Shown: one piece after another, positions 33,601 through 46,896 of the stretch
Position numbering within the stretch: the first letter of the stretch is position 1
How the letters are laid out: each line of letters opens with the position of its first letter
Assembly (NCBI RefSeq): GCF_041734735.1
Contig: NC_134878.1
Location: 40,546,329 to 40,610,328 of the forward strand
Length of the DNA stretch: 64,000 bases
Reading direction: 5' to 3'
Origin: Babylonia areolata
Taxonomy: Eukaryota > Mollusca > Gastropoda > Neogastropoda > Buccinidae
The notes under the pieces: generated by a model
What the model was told of the DNA's origin: nothing
The model's database searches: none
What the model saw: only the letters and a program-made list of their open reading frames with translations
Made by a program: the position numbers and the translations under genes

Positions 33601-36600
33601 ATCGATAGAGGTAGCCCAATCACCTTGTTGGATGGTCTCCCGAATCTGTGCCTGTGTGTCCATCTTGAATTTGATTTTGGGGAGGAATTTGTTGTGGGGG
33701 GACAAGTCCAAAACTGGTCTCCACCCTCCCGAGACCTTTGGAATCACGAACAACCAGCCGTAAAAACCGGGGCCCGGGTCCGAGAGTTGAGATATCGCCC
33801 CTATGAGGAGTTGGTGCGATATCTCTTTCTCTAAGACGCTCTCCTGCTCCGTCGAGCTGGGCACATAAGGAGGAGGAGTGTATCTTAGAGGGGGGCGGTC
33901 CTCCGCCCAAGGCAGCATGTACCCCGACTCTAGCACCGATACAATCCTGTCGTTGAGTCCCACAGCACGCCACTGATGTGCATGCCGGGACAAGTTTCCT
34001 ACTTGGAGGGGCTGAACGACTGGCAGTGCTGAATCGGGGCCCAGTCATTGGGGGTGCTGCCTTCTGGCCTTGGGCATGGCCGGTCGGCTTGGACGGACAT
34101 AAGGTGGTTTATTCCTCTGCCGCTGATTCTGCACACGCCGCTTTGACTTAGGCGGCGTGGTATATGGAGGGGCCCTGGTGGCCGGTCTCTTCAATGGCAT
34201 ACAACCCTGGAGCCCCTGGGAGGTGTCGGCCAAATATGAGGCCACCTCCCTGTTTGTCTCTGCCCTGTGGCTGACAAAATGGGGCACATACTGGCCCAAG
34301 AGGGAGTGCTGCTGTGCTGGGATGGACCACAGGGCAGCCCTCTCCTCCACAGGAATGTTAGAGAGGCGGAGGATGGCATCATGCCGCGCTAGCACAGTAT
34401 TGAAGTGAAGTGAATGCTGGTAGCTGTGTCTGCAGCTGCCGTGAGACCAGATGCTACCCTACTGCCAAAAGTGTTTAACCTCTGGTCGGTGAAGAGGCCA
34501 GGCGGGACAGAGGAAGGAGACCCTGTGTCCTGATTGACCGGACGCTGTTCCCACAGCTCATTGGCCCTGTGGAGGAACGCGTCGAAGAAGGTATAAGCCG
34601 TGGAAACCTCGAGGAGGCAGCGGCGGGCCAATTTGTCCCACTCTGCTAACGTTTTAAAGGATAGGGTAGCTGAAGTGGGGAAGGTGGTGCGCTGTGAGAC
34701 CAACATCCTGTCCTGTGTGGAGGGCTCTGCTTCCCTGTAGGCAGGGTGGTCCTGTGTGTACCAGGACCACACCCCTCCCTTGGAGGAATCTTTAAGGAAC
34801 TTTCCCAGGGAAAAAGCGCCCGGGGCAGAGAGGGACTCCCTGCCTGGAGGAGGGATGGAAGCAGCACCCCTGACAGTGCGGGCTGGCTTAATAAGCCATT
34901 CCTGCACCATTTCTGGCACTCTGAGTGACCTTGTGGTTCTGGAGTTAGAGTCACATGGTGTAAGGAGGGTCAAGGGTAACAAAGTAGCCTGAGGGACTGA
35001 TTCGGTATACCTGACCCTATTTGGGAGGGTCAGTTCGAGCTTGGCAAAGTCTGAGTTTGGTTCAGGCTGGTCCCTAGGGAGGCGCGGGCTCAATCTGTCC
35101 CCCTGGGATGTGGGTGAAGAGTGCTCATCCGCTTGTTCGTCCTCCTCCGAAGACAGGGCCTCCCACTCTTGTTCGCAGTCCATCCCCTGCTGGGTGCCAT
35201 CCCAAGTGGATGTATCCACTGGGGCGTCCTGTGAGCTGTGGTCAGCCCAGCGGGATGAGCTGGGACGATCCCGAGCCGGAACCATGGCCACCGCTGTTAT
35301 GTCCTTGACACCTGAAGCGGATGGGGAGCGTGTGGACCGTAGGTCCAACCATGCTTGGGATGGTGGGTGCCACACCTTTTCAGAGAGGGCGTCCCTGGAT
35401 GCAAGAGGGACCCACGAGTGCTGTGAGGGGACAAACACCCACTCATCTCACTGTAGGACCGAGGGCTGGGTAGGTGGGAACCGCAGGCTCCCCCGGGCTG
35501 AGTAGGGCCCCTCAGCAGCCATCGGTCCTGACAAGGAGGCCGTTGTGACCGTGGAGGTCACCTGTGGGTTGACAGAGGCCCGATTTGTGGACAGAGTGGC
35601 AATATTGGTCGAGGAGCTCGACCTGACCGACAAGTCGATCCCACTTGTCGGGGCTGTGTGTGTCACCCTGTGAGATGTGCCAGGTTGGGTCCGGTGGGGA
35701 GCGGACAAGGGGTTGGCCCTTGGTACTCCCAGCAACCCAGCGTGCACCATAGGTGAGCCCCAGTACGGGTAGAATGGGGGTAACCACCCGTGGGCACCAG
35801 CCATACTGTGACCCCAACCCCAAGGGTCACTGGCGCCTTGACCTCCATGAAGGGAAAAATCTGGCCAAGTCGGAGGGAGGTCAGATCCGACTTGGGCGTC
35901 AGTCCCGCCCGAAGATGAGCGGGCTGACTGCCCGGAACCGCCTGACACATGCGGGCCTCCCCCAGCAGGGGAGACCGGCCGGATAGCGGGAAGACCTGCA
36001 GAGCAGGTTGCCACGCGCCCCGAATCCCCTCCCGTGGGAGACTGGGGTGGCTTGGCCTGGGGTGGGCAAAGTAGAGCTCCCCCCCCCCCCCTCTCCCCGG
36101 GAACCAAATTTATCTCCCCCCCCCCCCCAAAAAGGAGGTGGGGGAGGGGGGTCGACAGAGAAGGGAGGAGGGGGAACAACAATGGGGCCTGTGAGGGCCG
36201 TCTCCGAGTGGGGACCCGGGTAACAGCCGGACGTGGCCTCCCCTTGGGAGTTCGCGCCCAGCTGCGAGTCCCCACCGCCAGGAGAGGACTTGCCACTCCC
36301 CCTTCTCCCTGCCTCGCGCTGGGACACCTCGGGAGGTGACGCTCGTACCTCTTTCCCCCCGGTCCCCTTCATGACCACTTTACTGGTACGAAAGTCGCCT
36401 CCGCGATCAGCGTCTAAAGACGCATCGCCGCGGTCCGTATCGGGAGGAATCATGAGCTCCGGGCCTGGGAGAGTCTCTTGCCGAGTCTCAGTCCCAGCAT
36501 CATGATCCCTGCCTTCGTGGTATGGCACATGAGGCATGGAACCCGCGCTTAGGCACCCAGCGAAAATCCGACCCCCAACAGAGAAAGGAAAGACAGGATC

Positions 36601-36775
36601 GACTTAGAGGTAGAGAAAAATGAACAAATCAAGGGTGCCGTCGAATCGAGTACACAGAATGTAAGAATACAATAAACACAAGCCGCATGCAGCAAAATAA
36701 GGCCAAATGAATATGCTTAATAGCCAAAAAAAGCGCAAGACGAGACAGAGCGTAAACCTGACAAGATGGCGTGGA
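30641..36775 (-). mobile_element. DIRS-type retrotransposon, copy B (fossil)
   Basis: A DIRS1-like element of about 6.1 kb in the DEK intron, minus strand. Parts in element order: Gag-like proline-rich region (about 36540-34050), reverse transcriptase (about 33990-32900), RNase H (about 32880-32310) and tyrosine recombinase (about 32290-31350), then the 3' terminal structure. That structure has two inverted arms of about 56 bp (30642-30699 and 30897-30952) around a terminal-repeat unit. Tyrosine recombinase in place of an integrase is what defines the DIRS order. The copy is broken, with perhaps three to six breaks, and is the most complete of the four. Close similarity to copy C suggests a recent origin. 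Confidence 0.88.
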
Positions 36776-36995
36776 TGCACTAACTCATAGTGTATGGTTG
36801 CTAAAACTACTTACTGCTGGAAAACATGCCTTTGTAAGCTGGTACAGCACTGCAGCATCCATCAATGCAGCTGGTCCAACACTGGGAAATTCTATTTCCA
36901 CTTGTGGTTTAACGGGTACAATCCTCGTAAACAGTAAATACTAGACATCTTCTTCTTCATTCATGGGCTGCAACTCCTACGGTCACTTGTATGTA
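36776..36995. other. Short unique stretch between DIRS copy B and the pogo-like element
   Basis: Ordinary complexity with no gene or repeat recognised. Confidence 0.5.
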
Positions 36996-37789
36996 CCGTT
37001 AAGTTCGGTCTATTGAGTGCACTGGTATATAAGCCGCACCCACTAAATTTAGGAAAAAATTTAACTTCATACATACATAAGCCGCACTGGCTTATAAGCC
37101 GCACTTATTTCTGGTACCAGAACACATACTGATACTACAGAAAAGCTGTCAATACTGTAGGTTATGAAATAAACACAAGCGGGAACAACACAAAGAAAAG
37201 CAAGCGAAAATACTGCCAGTGCCACCAAAAAAAAACAAAAAAAAACCAGAACACAACGAAAAGAAGATCCATAATTTAGGGAAAGTCACATTTATTCAAC
37301 GTCATCCTGCTCACTGAATACACCGAAATCTTCATCTTCAGTGTCTGAGTTGAAGAGAACCAGCACAGCTTCATCCACCATCTTTTCACTGACTTCAGCC
37401 TCGCTCTCACTTCATGAACATGAACGCAAGTGGAGGTCGTCTGCTAGGTCATCGTCTTCAATTTGAAGGCTGCATCATAGGCATTTCGTCGCATTTTCAG
37501 CATGATAAGGGTGTACGCTTGAGCAGAGTAGAACTGAATGCTGGTCTGAAGGCTTTAATGTGTGGGGATTTGATTTATAAAACGTGAACAGTTAGCACAC
37601 TATCGTGAAGCTCATCCAAAAATTCATGGACAGAAATCATGATTTTGGTGAGTTGAAGGGCAGCTAAGAATAGATGAGAACGTGACACTCCCAGGATCGT
37701 TAAAATCCTCAAATAAGCTGCATCATTATATAAGCCGCAGAGGTTGAAGCAGGGGTAAAAAGTCGCGGTTTATAAACCGAACTTTACGG
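36996..37789 (-). mobile_element. Pogo/Tigger-like DNA transposon, internally deleted
   Basis: The ends are inverted repeats: CCGTTAAGTTCGGTCTAT on the left and ATAAACCGAACTTTACGG on the right, each flanked by TA, the target dinucleotide of the Tc1/mariner-pogo superfamily. ATAAGCCGCA blocks lie inside both ends. A minus-strand remnant near 37292-37420 reads NSDTEDEDFGVFSEQDD before a stop. Such an acidic SDTEDEDF tail is seen at the C-terminus of pogo/Tigger transposases. No DDE catalytic core is left, so this is a non-autonomous derivative of about 0.8 kb. Family assignment rests on the TA flank and the acidic tail. Confidence 0.65.
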
Positions 37790-37796
37790 TACACAA

Positions 37797-38030
37797 GACA
37801 GCTTTTACGTGTACGACCGTTTTTATCCCGCCATGTTGGCAACCATACTCCGTTTTCAGGGTGTGCATGCTGGGTATGTTCTTGTTTCCATAATCTACCA
37901 AATGCTGACATAGATTACAGAATCTTTAACATGCATATTTGATCTTCTGCTTGCATATACACATGAAGGGGGTTCAGGCACAAGCAGGTCTGCACATGTT
38001 GACCTGGAGATCAGAAAAATCTCCACCCTT
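37797..38030 (+). repeat. SINE-like repeat, longer copy
   Basis: It begins GCTTTTACGTGTACGACCG, continues through CCATACTCCGTTTTCAGGG, GTGTGCATGCTGGGTATGTT, ACAGAATCTTTAACATGCAT and GAAGGGGGTTCAGGCACAAG, and ends ATCTCCACCC. From memory, full-length copies in snails end in a tRNA-like segment, which is absent here. It is non-coding and shares its first 70 bases with 28297-28365. Confidence 0.65.
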
Positions 38031-38593
38031 TAGCAACTGGGGTGATAATCATGCAGAAGAGAACACAGTGTGGACACCAACTGCCATTTGGGCTAAGTGT
38101 AGTTCAAGTTGTCCACACAAGCAGAGAAGGTTGCTAGCTTTTCACCATTTCAAAATTACGTTTTTTAAGCTTCTTTTTTTAATATGAAGTTTATTACTAT
38201 GATTTATGATTTGGAGTGATCTACGGTGCTGGACCCCCCCACCCTCCCTTGCCATACCCAAAATGCAGAAAACTGATGAGAAACAATGAACACACAAGAT
38301 AGTTCCCCTTGACTTTCAATTTTAGTTTTACTCCATAAAGAACAGATTCACTGAAACAAGTGGGCAGAAGGCAGACAGATCTATTAATTTTATTAAGAAA
38401 AGAATATAACATAAACTTTCATCTCTTCCTCAGACAGCAATGGTATTTTTTTCATGAACCAAAAGCTGATGAGCAGTACCATGCATCTCATACAATTGTA
38501 AACAAAAAATATCTTCTTTTTTTTCCCCCAAAGTTATTCAGTAAATGACAATTTACAACCCCAAAAAGTTTATAATGATTACTCCATACTCAC

Positions 38594-38670
38594 ACTTCCA
38601 GCTCTGTTGTACAATAACCGATGAAGAGGCTTCAAGTCTATGGCTTTGGTCTGGTTAAGTTTAAATTCAA
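38594..38670 (-). CDS. DEK: DEK exon, first half of the pseudo-SAP region
   Basis: 77 bases, acceptor TTTTCCAG and donor GTGAGT. With the split Ile codon it encodes IEFKLNQTKAIDLKPLHRL then LYNRAGS. The LH(K/R)LLYNR(P/A)G core is one of the most recognisable parts of DEK. The exon starts by completing a codon begun with A at the end of exon 46897-47052 and ends on a codon border. It is bracketed by two 8.2-kb introns, each holding a DIRS element, so this short exon survives between two large insertions. Confidence 0.9.
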
Positions 38671-39468
38671 CTGGAAAACAGATAAAAAGAAAAATCTTTG
38701 TGATAGACAATGGTATTGGCAAAATGAAAAAATGAGGAAAGGAACTCATGACTTACATGCTATTTATGCAAGTAACAATAAACCAAAAATATGTCAGGGG
38801 CTGGCAGGGGGAATAGTACTAACATGTATCAATCTACATCATATTTTTACACACCATCAGAAATGAGTGTGGGCTGGAAACAACAATTCCTTCAGTAAAG
38901 AGTGCCTGCCCATGCCTGGTAAAAACTATCAGTGCTATGGCATCAGGCATCTGCCAGTGCCCAGGTGAGCACGTGGTGATTGTGGGGGCTGCCATGTTTA
39001 ACATAGGAATGCACATCTTGAGAGAATATGACTTTGTTTTATTTCTGTCATTTCTTTTTCCAACGGAAAAAAATTATTGTCAATATGTGCAGTAGTTTGA
39101 AATACATACTTTTTTTTAAGTCTGGAAATTCAGGTGTAGTTCTAAAAAATGGCTAGCCTTTATTTTCAATTAAAATATGTGAGAGAGACTGAAACAAAAA
39201 AGCTGATGTGTCCATGGGGGACGAAGCCATCCTGAAGCTAACAAAAAAAAGTTGTTTACAACCTCAACAACTGTCGTCTTTTTTAACTTGCGCACACCCA
39301 CAACACAAATCAAAGAACAAACAAATTTTTTACAGGCCTAAAATCTGACAGCTCTCTCTCATGGCCTTCTGTCTCAAAACCTAGCGAACGTTTGGCTGCA
39401 TCAAAGGATCTAGTTCCGTCAAAAAGAAAAAGCATCTTAAAACATCCATATAATTTGTTTTCATGTCA

Positions 39469-39502
<34 letters not shown>

Positions 39503-40948
39503 CATTCAGATTGTGTGTGTGATTATGAGAGGTTGGTGAGCAGCGATACTGACACATTAAGACTGAGGAAAGCAGAAACCAACACTGGGAAACTTCCAGA
39601 GAGGGAAGGTGGTGCAAACAACTGTGTACATCTACAACAGTACATGGTACTTGCATGGAAACAGGGTTTTCCACACTGCCCACTGACGAGTCTGACCCTT
39701 CAACAGAACTGGACCTTAACCCCCTCACCACCACCCTATTACCACTACCTCCGGCCATTTCTTCTCATCCATATCAAAGGAGGGGAGGAGTGGAGGAGGG
39801 AGAACAGACATGAAAGGCACAAACTATGATACAAGGAAAAAGCAGGGAATGAGGTGAGAAAGAGAGAAAAATAAATGGGGTGAGGGGAAGCACATGAAAG
39901 GGGGAAGGGTAATTGTAGTAGTCCTGTTTGTGGCGATTTCAGTCATAAATAATTGTACACAATCGATCTGGGTAATTTGTTAATGATGCCTGTCCATTTC
40001 TTTTTGTGCAACACACAGAACGGTCAAACTGAAAATAGACAGCAAAACGATAGAGGTTGGAGGCAGGGAACAGGAGAGAAAGAGACAGATGGAGGGAGAC
40101 AGAGACAGAGAGTAAGAGACAGAGAGACAGTAAGACCTGATTGTGGGTGAGATTTTAGATCGGCATTGTATATGACTGTGTGTATGTATGTGTGCACGTG
40201 TGTGTGTACAGTGGCAGTGTGAGAGGGCAGAGAGAGAGAGACAGGGAGGGATGGGTCCTACTGATCTTAACAGACAACAGATTTTGCAACTACTTTGAAA
40301 TCACTGACCGCCTTCTATTCCTTCAGCTCATAATTATAAACACTGGTGCACATACACACTTCCAGTAAGGGAGGAGAGCCCAAGGATTGAGTGATGTCTG
40401 GCAATGCAGAAATACAGCCACGCGAGAATGAAGACAACAACATCTGTGAAATGTACGGATGTCCAAATAAGAGATATAGGTCGCAAGTGCATTTAAGCAA
40501 ATGATATTTCATGTTTGTTATGGAGATGAATGCTTGGTGATGGATCTCAGGTCTAAAACAACTTCTACAGAGAAAAAATTTGATGTTGATCACAATTGAT
40601 AATTTTGGGGGGACAAAAATGGCTGAGAATGACTGATTACACATACCTTCAATTGTGGGGAACTGCTATGATGAGGTATCTTTATTTGTAGCTGAGTGTT
40701 TAGAGAATGAAAAAACTAGCACACACACAGCAGAGCACTCAGTGAGTCAGCTTTCAAATCTTAATGCAAACACAGCATTGAGACTTATTCAAGAACATGT
40801 CAGATCTCTTATTTTTTAAAGCATTCTTCAAAATCAAAATGTTCCGAATTTACTTGTATGTGAAACTAACGTTTCTGCATATCACCAGCTGCCTTCTGCA
40901 ACAAAATAGATAATGCCTAAATTCATATGATTTTTTCAAATGTGTATG

Positions 40949-41004
<56 letters not shown>

Positions 41005-41110
41005 GCGCCAGTGTAGAACGTGTCAGTTTAGTGCAGTTACTTCCCTTCAGACAGGATTTAGAAGTTCACTCAGGATATTTCTGTCAGGAACAGAGGGTAA
41101 TGAAATGGAA
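38671..41110. other. DEK intron part with microsatellites; no gene seen
   Basis: It contains a GT tract at 39472-39500, purine-rich AGAGA sequence at 40070-40130 and 40210-40250, and a longer GT tract at 40953-40993 directly before DIRS copy C. The open frames across 39381-39829 follow the GT tract. No splice-bordered coding exon is seen. Confidence 0.55.
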
Positions 41111-44100
41111 AGGAGGAGTTTGTATTATACTCCATCTTTGGTGTTACATATACTTACCATGTCAAACTGATGCAAACTAGGCCTATTGGTTTGCTCTCCT
41201 TGGCCAAATTTCGCGCGGCTAACAGTGAAAAGACAGGCCCGCCCACTCTCAGCCAATCAAACGCCTCTAAAAGCTATAAGCGCTGAATCATTCCGTGGCC
41301 ATGAACAAAAATGCCCCATGAGAACCACGGCGGAGACGCAGGGACGGACGGGCGGGCATTCGAGTTTGACATGGTAAGTATATGTAACACCAAACATGGA
41401 GTATAATACAAACTCCTCCTTTTGGTGTCATATACTGTACCATGTCAAACTGATGCAGAATTTAAAGCAAATAGAGGAGGCCAACGCCTACTGGTTCGTA
41501 TGGGGAGCCCTTGTAACTGAGACGGCAGTGTTAACCGCGACAAAGGAAATCCCCTTGGAACCGTCAGCCCTGGTCATACGGAAATTCCTGAGGTAGAAGT
41601 TGATGAAGGGATTCTCAGACCGCCAGAAGGCTGCCTCCAAGACATGCTGCGTTGGCACTGAGTGCTGGAAAGCAGCCGAAGTAGCTATGGCCCGCACTTC
41701 GTGTGCTCTGGGATGAAGACAGCTGATATCCCTGTGTGCATGAGAGTAGGCTCTACGAATGACTTGGGAAGCACGGCGGGAAACGGTGCCTGCAGCGATG
41801 TCTTTCTTGTAATTCTCATTGAGGGAGATGAGCAGACGCCTCTGAGAAGAACGCCTATGGCGAGACCTATCCCAATAATATCTGAGACACCGAACAGGGC
41901 AGAGGTGCCTATCCTCATCATCTTGGGCAAGAATATCAGACAAAGGTCTGACCCTCAGAGAGGGGGAAGGAACCTCAGGGTCTTGGTTCTTAGCCAGAAA
42001 CTCTGGAAGGAAACGATGTTGGTTTTTCCTGCTAAGTGTCTCGCTGAAAGTGCAATGCCCTTGCTGTGGCACCAACGGAGGAGAGCCTCAGTCCGCATGG
42101 AGAGGTCTGCCGAGTGCGCTCCCCCCCCATTTGTTCACATAACATGCGACCGTCGTCTTGTCCGTGAACAAGCAGATGGTCTTGCCAGTGGCCTCCCCCA
42201 TGAAGTGCAGGAGAGCCCTGCGAACTGCCTCCAGTTCCAGAACATTGATGTGGCATAGGCGCTCCTACGGGGACCAAGTCCCTGCTGCATGGAGTGAGTC
42301 CATGTGGGCTCCCCAGCCCAGGGAGGAGGCGTCTGTGAAGAGTGCCACCTGAAGAGTAGGTGGGGCTATGGGCACCCCCTGTGTCCTAAGGGGGGTGATT
42401 AACCACTCTGATATCACCTCGAGGAACCACTCGCCCAGACATATCTGGGTATCCCATGGCTGAGTGCTCTGGGACCGGCGTAACCTCAGTGCCCTCTGGA
42501 GAGGGCGCTTGAGAACCCTGTCCAGGGGAATGAGAGGTGCCGTGGACTCTATCATGCCCAAGAGGGAAGAAAGTGTCCGCGCTGTATCTTGTGAGGAGTG
42601 GCGCCAGTGGCTGAGGAAGCCTGCCAGACGGTCCCAGTGATCTGGCGCCAGAGAGACTATCATGGACCGCGTGTCGAATCTCATCCCTAAGAAGTCGAAG
42701 GACTGACGTGGGGACAGATCGCATATCTGCTGGTCCATGAGGAAGCCCAGTTGGGAACAAAGGTCTAGAAGTCTGGCCGTATGACTCAGGCACAGGGCCT
42801 GCGACTGGGCCAGGATAAGCCAGTCGTCCAGGTACACACAGAGACAAATGGATTCCGAGCGGACGATGGACACCAATTCCAGCACCACCTTGGTAGACAG
42901 GAAAGGGGCAAGGGACAGACCAAATGGGAGGGCCGGGAACTGGAACCCCTTGTCCCTCCACACGAACCTCAGGTACCGATGGGATGCTGAATGGATGAGT
43001 ATATGAAAATAAGCATCTTCCAGATCGATAGAGGTAGGCCAATCACCTTGTTGGATGGTCTCCCGAATCTGTACCTGTGTGTCCATCTTGAATTTGATTT
43101 TGGGGAGGAATTTGTTGAGGGGGGACAAGTCCAAACTGGTCTCCACCCTCCCGAGACCTTTGGAATCACCAACAACCAGCCGTAAAAACCGGGGGCCCGG
43201 GTCCGAGAGTTGAGATATAGCCCCATGAGGAGTGGGTGGGATATCTCTTTTTCTAGGACGCTCTCCTGCTACGTCAGGCTGGGCACCTAAGGAGGAGGAG
43301 TGGATCTTAGAGGGGGGCGGTCCTCCACCCAAGACAGCATGTACCCAGACTCTAGCACCGACATAATCCCGTCGTTGAGTCCCAGAGCACACCACTGATG
43401 TGCATGCCGGAACAAGTTTCCTACTTGGAGGGGCTGAACGACTGGCAGTGCTGAATCGGGGCCCAGTCATTGGGGGTGCTGCCTTCTGGCCTTGGGCATG
43501 GCCGGTCGGCTTGGACGGACATAAGGTGGTTTATTCCTCTGCCACTGATTCTGCACACGCTGCTTTGACTTAGGCGGCGTGGTATATGGAGGGGCCCTGG
43601 TGGCCGGTCTCTTCAATGGCATAGAACCCTGGAGCCCATGAGATGTGTCGGCCAAATATGAGGCCACCTCCCTGTTTGTCTCTGCCCTGTGGCTGACAAA
43701 ATGGGGCGGGAACTGGCCGAAGAGGGAGTGCTGCTGTGCTAGGATGGACCGCAGGGCAGCCCTCTCCTCCACAGGAATGTTAGAGAGGCGGAGAATGGCA
43801 TCACGCCGCGCTAGCACAGTATTGAAGTGAAGGCTGGTAGCTGTGTCTGCAGCTGCCGTGAGACCAGATGCTACCCTATTGCCAAAAGCGTGTAACCTCT
43901 GGTCGGTGAAGAGGCCAGGCGGGACAGAGGAAGGAGACCCGGTGTCCTGATTAACCGGACACTGTTCCCACAGCTCATTGGCCCTGTGGAGGAACGCGTC
44001 GAAGGTGTACGCCGTGGAAACCTCGAGGAGGCAGCGGCGGGCCAATTTGTCCCACTCTGCTAACGTTTTAAAGTATAGGGTAGCTGAAGTGGGGAAGGTG

Positions 44101-46346
44101 GTGCGCTGTAAGACCAACATCCTGTCCTGTGCGGAGGGCTCTGCTCCGCTGTAGGCAGGGTGGTCCTGTGTGTACCAGGACCACACCCCTCCCTTGGAGG
44201 AATCTTTAAGGAACTTTCCCGGGGAAAAGGCACCCGGGGCAGAGAGGGACTCCCTGCCTGGAGGAGGGATGGAAGCAGCACCCCTGACAGTGCGGGCTGG
44301 CTTATTAAGCCATTCCTGCACCATTTCTGGCACTCTGAGTCGCCTTGTGGTTCTGGAGTTAGAGTCACATGGCGTAAGGAGGGTCAAGGGTAACAAAGTG
44401 GCCTGAGGGACTGATTCGGTATACGTGACCCTATTGGGGAGGGTCAGTTCGAGCTCGGCAAAGTCCGAGTTTGGTTCAGGCTGGTCCCTAGGGAGGCGCG
44501 GGCTCAATCTGTCCCCCCTGGGATGTGGGCGAAGAGTGCTCATCTGCTTGTTCGTCCTCATCCGAAGACAGGGGCTCCCACTCTTGTTCGCAGTCCATCC
44601 CCTGCTGGGTGCCATCCCAAGTGGATGTACCCACTGGGGCGTCCTGTGAGCTGTGGTCAGCCCAGCGGCATGAGCTGGGACGATCCCGAGCCGGGACCAT
44701 GGCCGCCACTGTTATGTCCTTGACACCTGAAGTGGGTGGTGAGCGTGTGGACCGTAGGTCCAACCATGCTTGGAATGGTGGGTGCCACACCTTTTCAGAG
44801 AGGGCGTCCCTGGATGCAAGAGGGACCCACGAGTGCTGTGAGGGGACAAACACCCACTCATCTCACTGTAGGACCGAGGGCTGGGCAGGTGGGAACCGCA
44901 GGCTCCGCCGGGCCGAGTAGGGCCCCTGAACAGCCGTCGGTCCTGACAAGGAGGCCGTTGTGACCGTGGAGGTCACCTGTGGGTTGACAGAGGCCCGATT
45001 CGTGGACAGAGTGGCAATATTGGTCGAGGAGCTCGACCTGACCGACAAGTCGATCCCACTTGTCGGGGCTGTGTGTGTCACCCTGTGAGATGTGCTGGGT
45101 TGGGTCCGGTGGGGAGCGGACAAGGGGCTGGCCCTTGGTGCTCCCGGCAACCCAGCGTGCACCCTAGGTGCGCCCCAGTACGGGTAGAATGGGGGTAACC
45201 ACCCGTGGGCACCAGCCATACTGTGACCCCAACCCCAAGGGTCACTGGCGCGATGACCTCCATGAAGGGAACAACCTGGCCAAGTCGGAGGGAGGTCAGG
45301 TCCGACTTGGGTGTCAGTCCCGCCCGAAGACGAGCGGGCTGACTGCCCGGAACCGCCTGACACGCGCGGGCCTCCCCCAGCAGGGGAGACCGGCCGGATA
45401 GCGGGAAGACCTGCCGAGCAGGTTGCCACGCGCCCCGAATCCCCTCCCATGGGGAGACTGGGGTGGCTTGGCCTGGGGTGGGCAAAGCAGAGATCCCCCC
45501 TCCCGGAACCAAATTTTTCTCCCCCCCGAAAAGGAGGTGGGGGAGGGGGGTCGACAGAGAAGGGAGGAGGGGGAACAACAATGGGGCCCGTGAGGGCCGT
45601 CTCCGAGTGGGGACCCAGGTAATGGCCGGGCGCAGCCTCCCCTTGGGAGTCCGTGCCTAGCTGCGAGTCCCCACAGCCCGGAGAGGACTTGCCATTCCCC
45701 CTTCTCCCCGCCTCGCGCTGGGACACCTCGGGAGGCGACGCTCGTACCTCTTTCCCCCCGGTCCCCTTCATGACCGTTTTACTGGTACGAAAGTCACCTC
45801 CGCGATCAGCGTCTAAAGACGCATCGCCGCGGTCCGTATCGGGAGGAATCATGAGCTCCGGGCCTGGGAGAGTCTCTTGCCGAGTCTCAATCCCAGCATC
45901 ATGATCCCTGCCTTCGTGGTATGGCACACGAGGCATGGAACCCGCGCTTAGGCACCCAGCGAAAATCCGACCCCCAACAGAGAAAGGAAAGATAGGATCG
46001 ACTTAGAGGCAGAAAAAAACGAACGAATCGAGGGTGCCGAGTCGAATCGAGCACACAGAATGTAAGAATACAATAAACACAAGCCGCATGCAACAAAATA
46101 AGGCCAAAAGGATACGCTTAATAGCCGAAAAAAGCGTAAGACGAGACAGAGCGTAAACCTGACAAGATGGCGTGGAGAGCCTTGGCCAAAGGAATGGTTC
46201 AGAGCTTATAGCTTTTAGAGGCGTTTGATTGGCTGAGAGCGGGCAGGCCCGTCTTTTCACTGTTAGCCGCGCGAAATTTGGCCAAGCAGAGCAAACCAAT
46301 AGGCCTAGTTTGCATCAGTTTGACATGGTACAGTATATGACACCAA
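41111..46346 (-). mobile_element. DIRS-type retrotransposon, copy C (fossil)
   Basis: A DIRS1-like element of about 5.2 kb in the DEK intron, minus strand, with both terminal regions in place. The 5' terminal repeat lies near 46180-46346, the Gag-like region about 45940-43470, the RT and RNase H about 43470-42030, and the recombinase end about 42000-41490. The same 3' palindromic structure as in copy B lies at 41111-41425. It is shorter than copy B and broken, with several breaks. It is very similar to B over the shared parts, so both probably derive from the same recent burst. Confidence 0.87.
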
Positions 46347-46896
46347 AAAGCGCATTTCCGTTAACTCAAACATCCCTGCATGTCAAATACATATCTAGAT
46401 TGCAAAGGAAAGATGGGTGTTGTTCAGAGGACCATCGGATCACAGTCTCATTAGATACGTATTATGAATCATTTTTTCATGTGCAGAGGTGTTATCATGC
46501 ACTACTGTATATGTGTTGTTTCAAGTAATGTGCTTAGAGCTCATTACAAGGGGAGTTTGCACCATATAAGTACTATCTATTATGATTATCAGACCAGTTT
46601 ACCCTCAAACAGATACAAGTGTAGCTTGGACAGGCAAACAGTGTAGATTCAGAATAACAAAGTACAGCATTTTTTACTACGCATTTTTTTTTTTTTTTTT
46701 TTTTTTTTACGACACCATATACCGTTTCACAAAACTGTACCTGAATCATTTGCTTCGAAAATACAAAAATTTAAACGAAACTATTCGATCTGAAGAACTG
46801 TCAATATAAAAAAAACATATACTTTCAATAATTGTTCAATTGTTCTTGAAACAAAAAAAATTCCAACAGAAAAACAAAACAAAAAGGCTTCATTAC
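46347..46896. other. DEK intron part with a poly-T run
   Basis: AT-rich sequence with a T run of about 27 bases at 46682-46709. No gene or recognisable repeat. Confidence 0.5.

Noticed and set aside
31345-36537. Long frames at 31345-32292, 32112-33416, 32716-33993 and 34389-36537 as host genes
   Set aside because: They are parts of a DIRS element that recurs at three other places in the window.
39381-39758. A minus-strand frame as a host exon
   Set aside because: It runs through a GT microsatellite, has no splice borders that fit, and matches nothing known to me.
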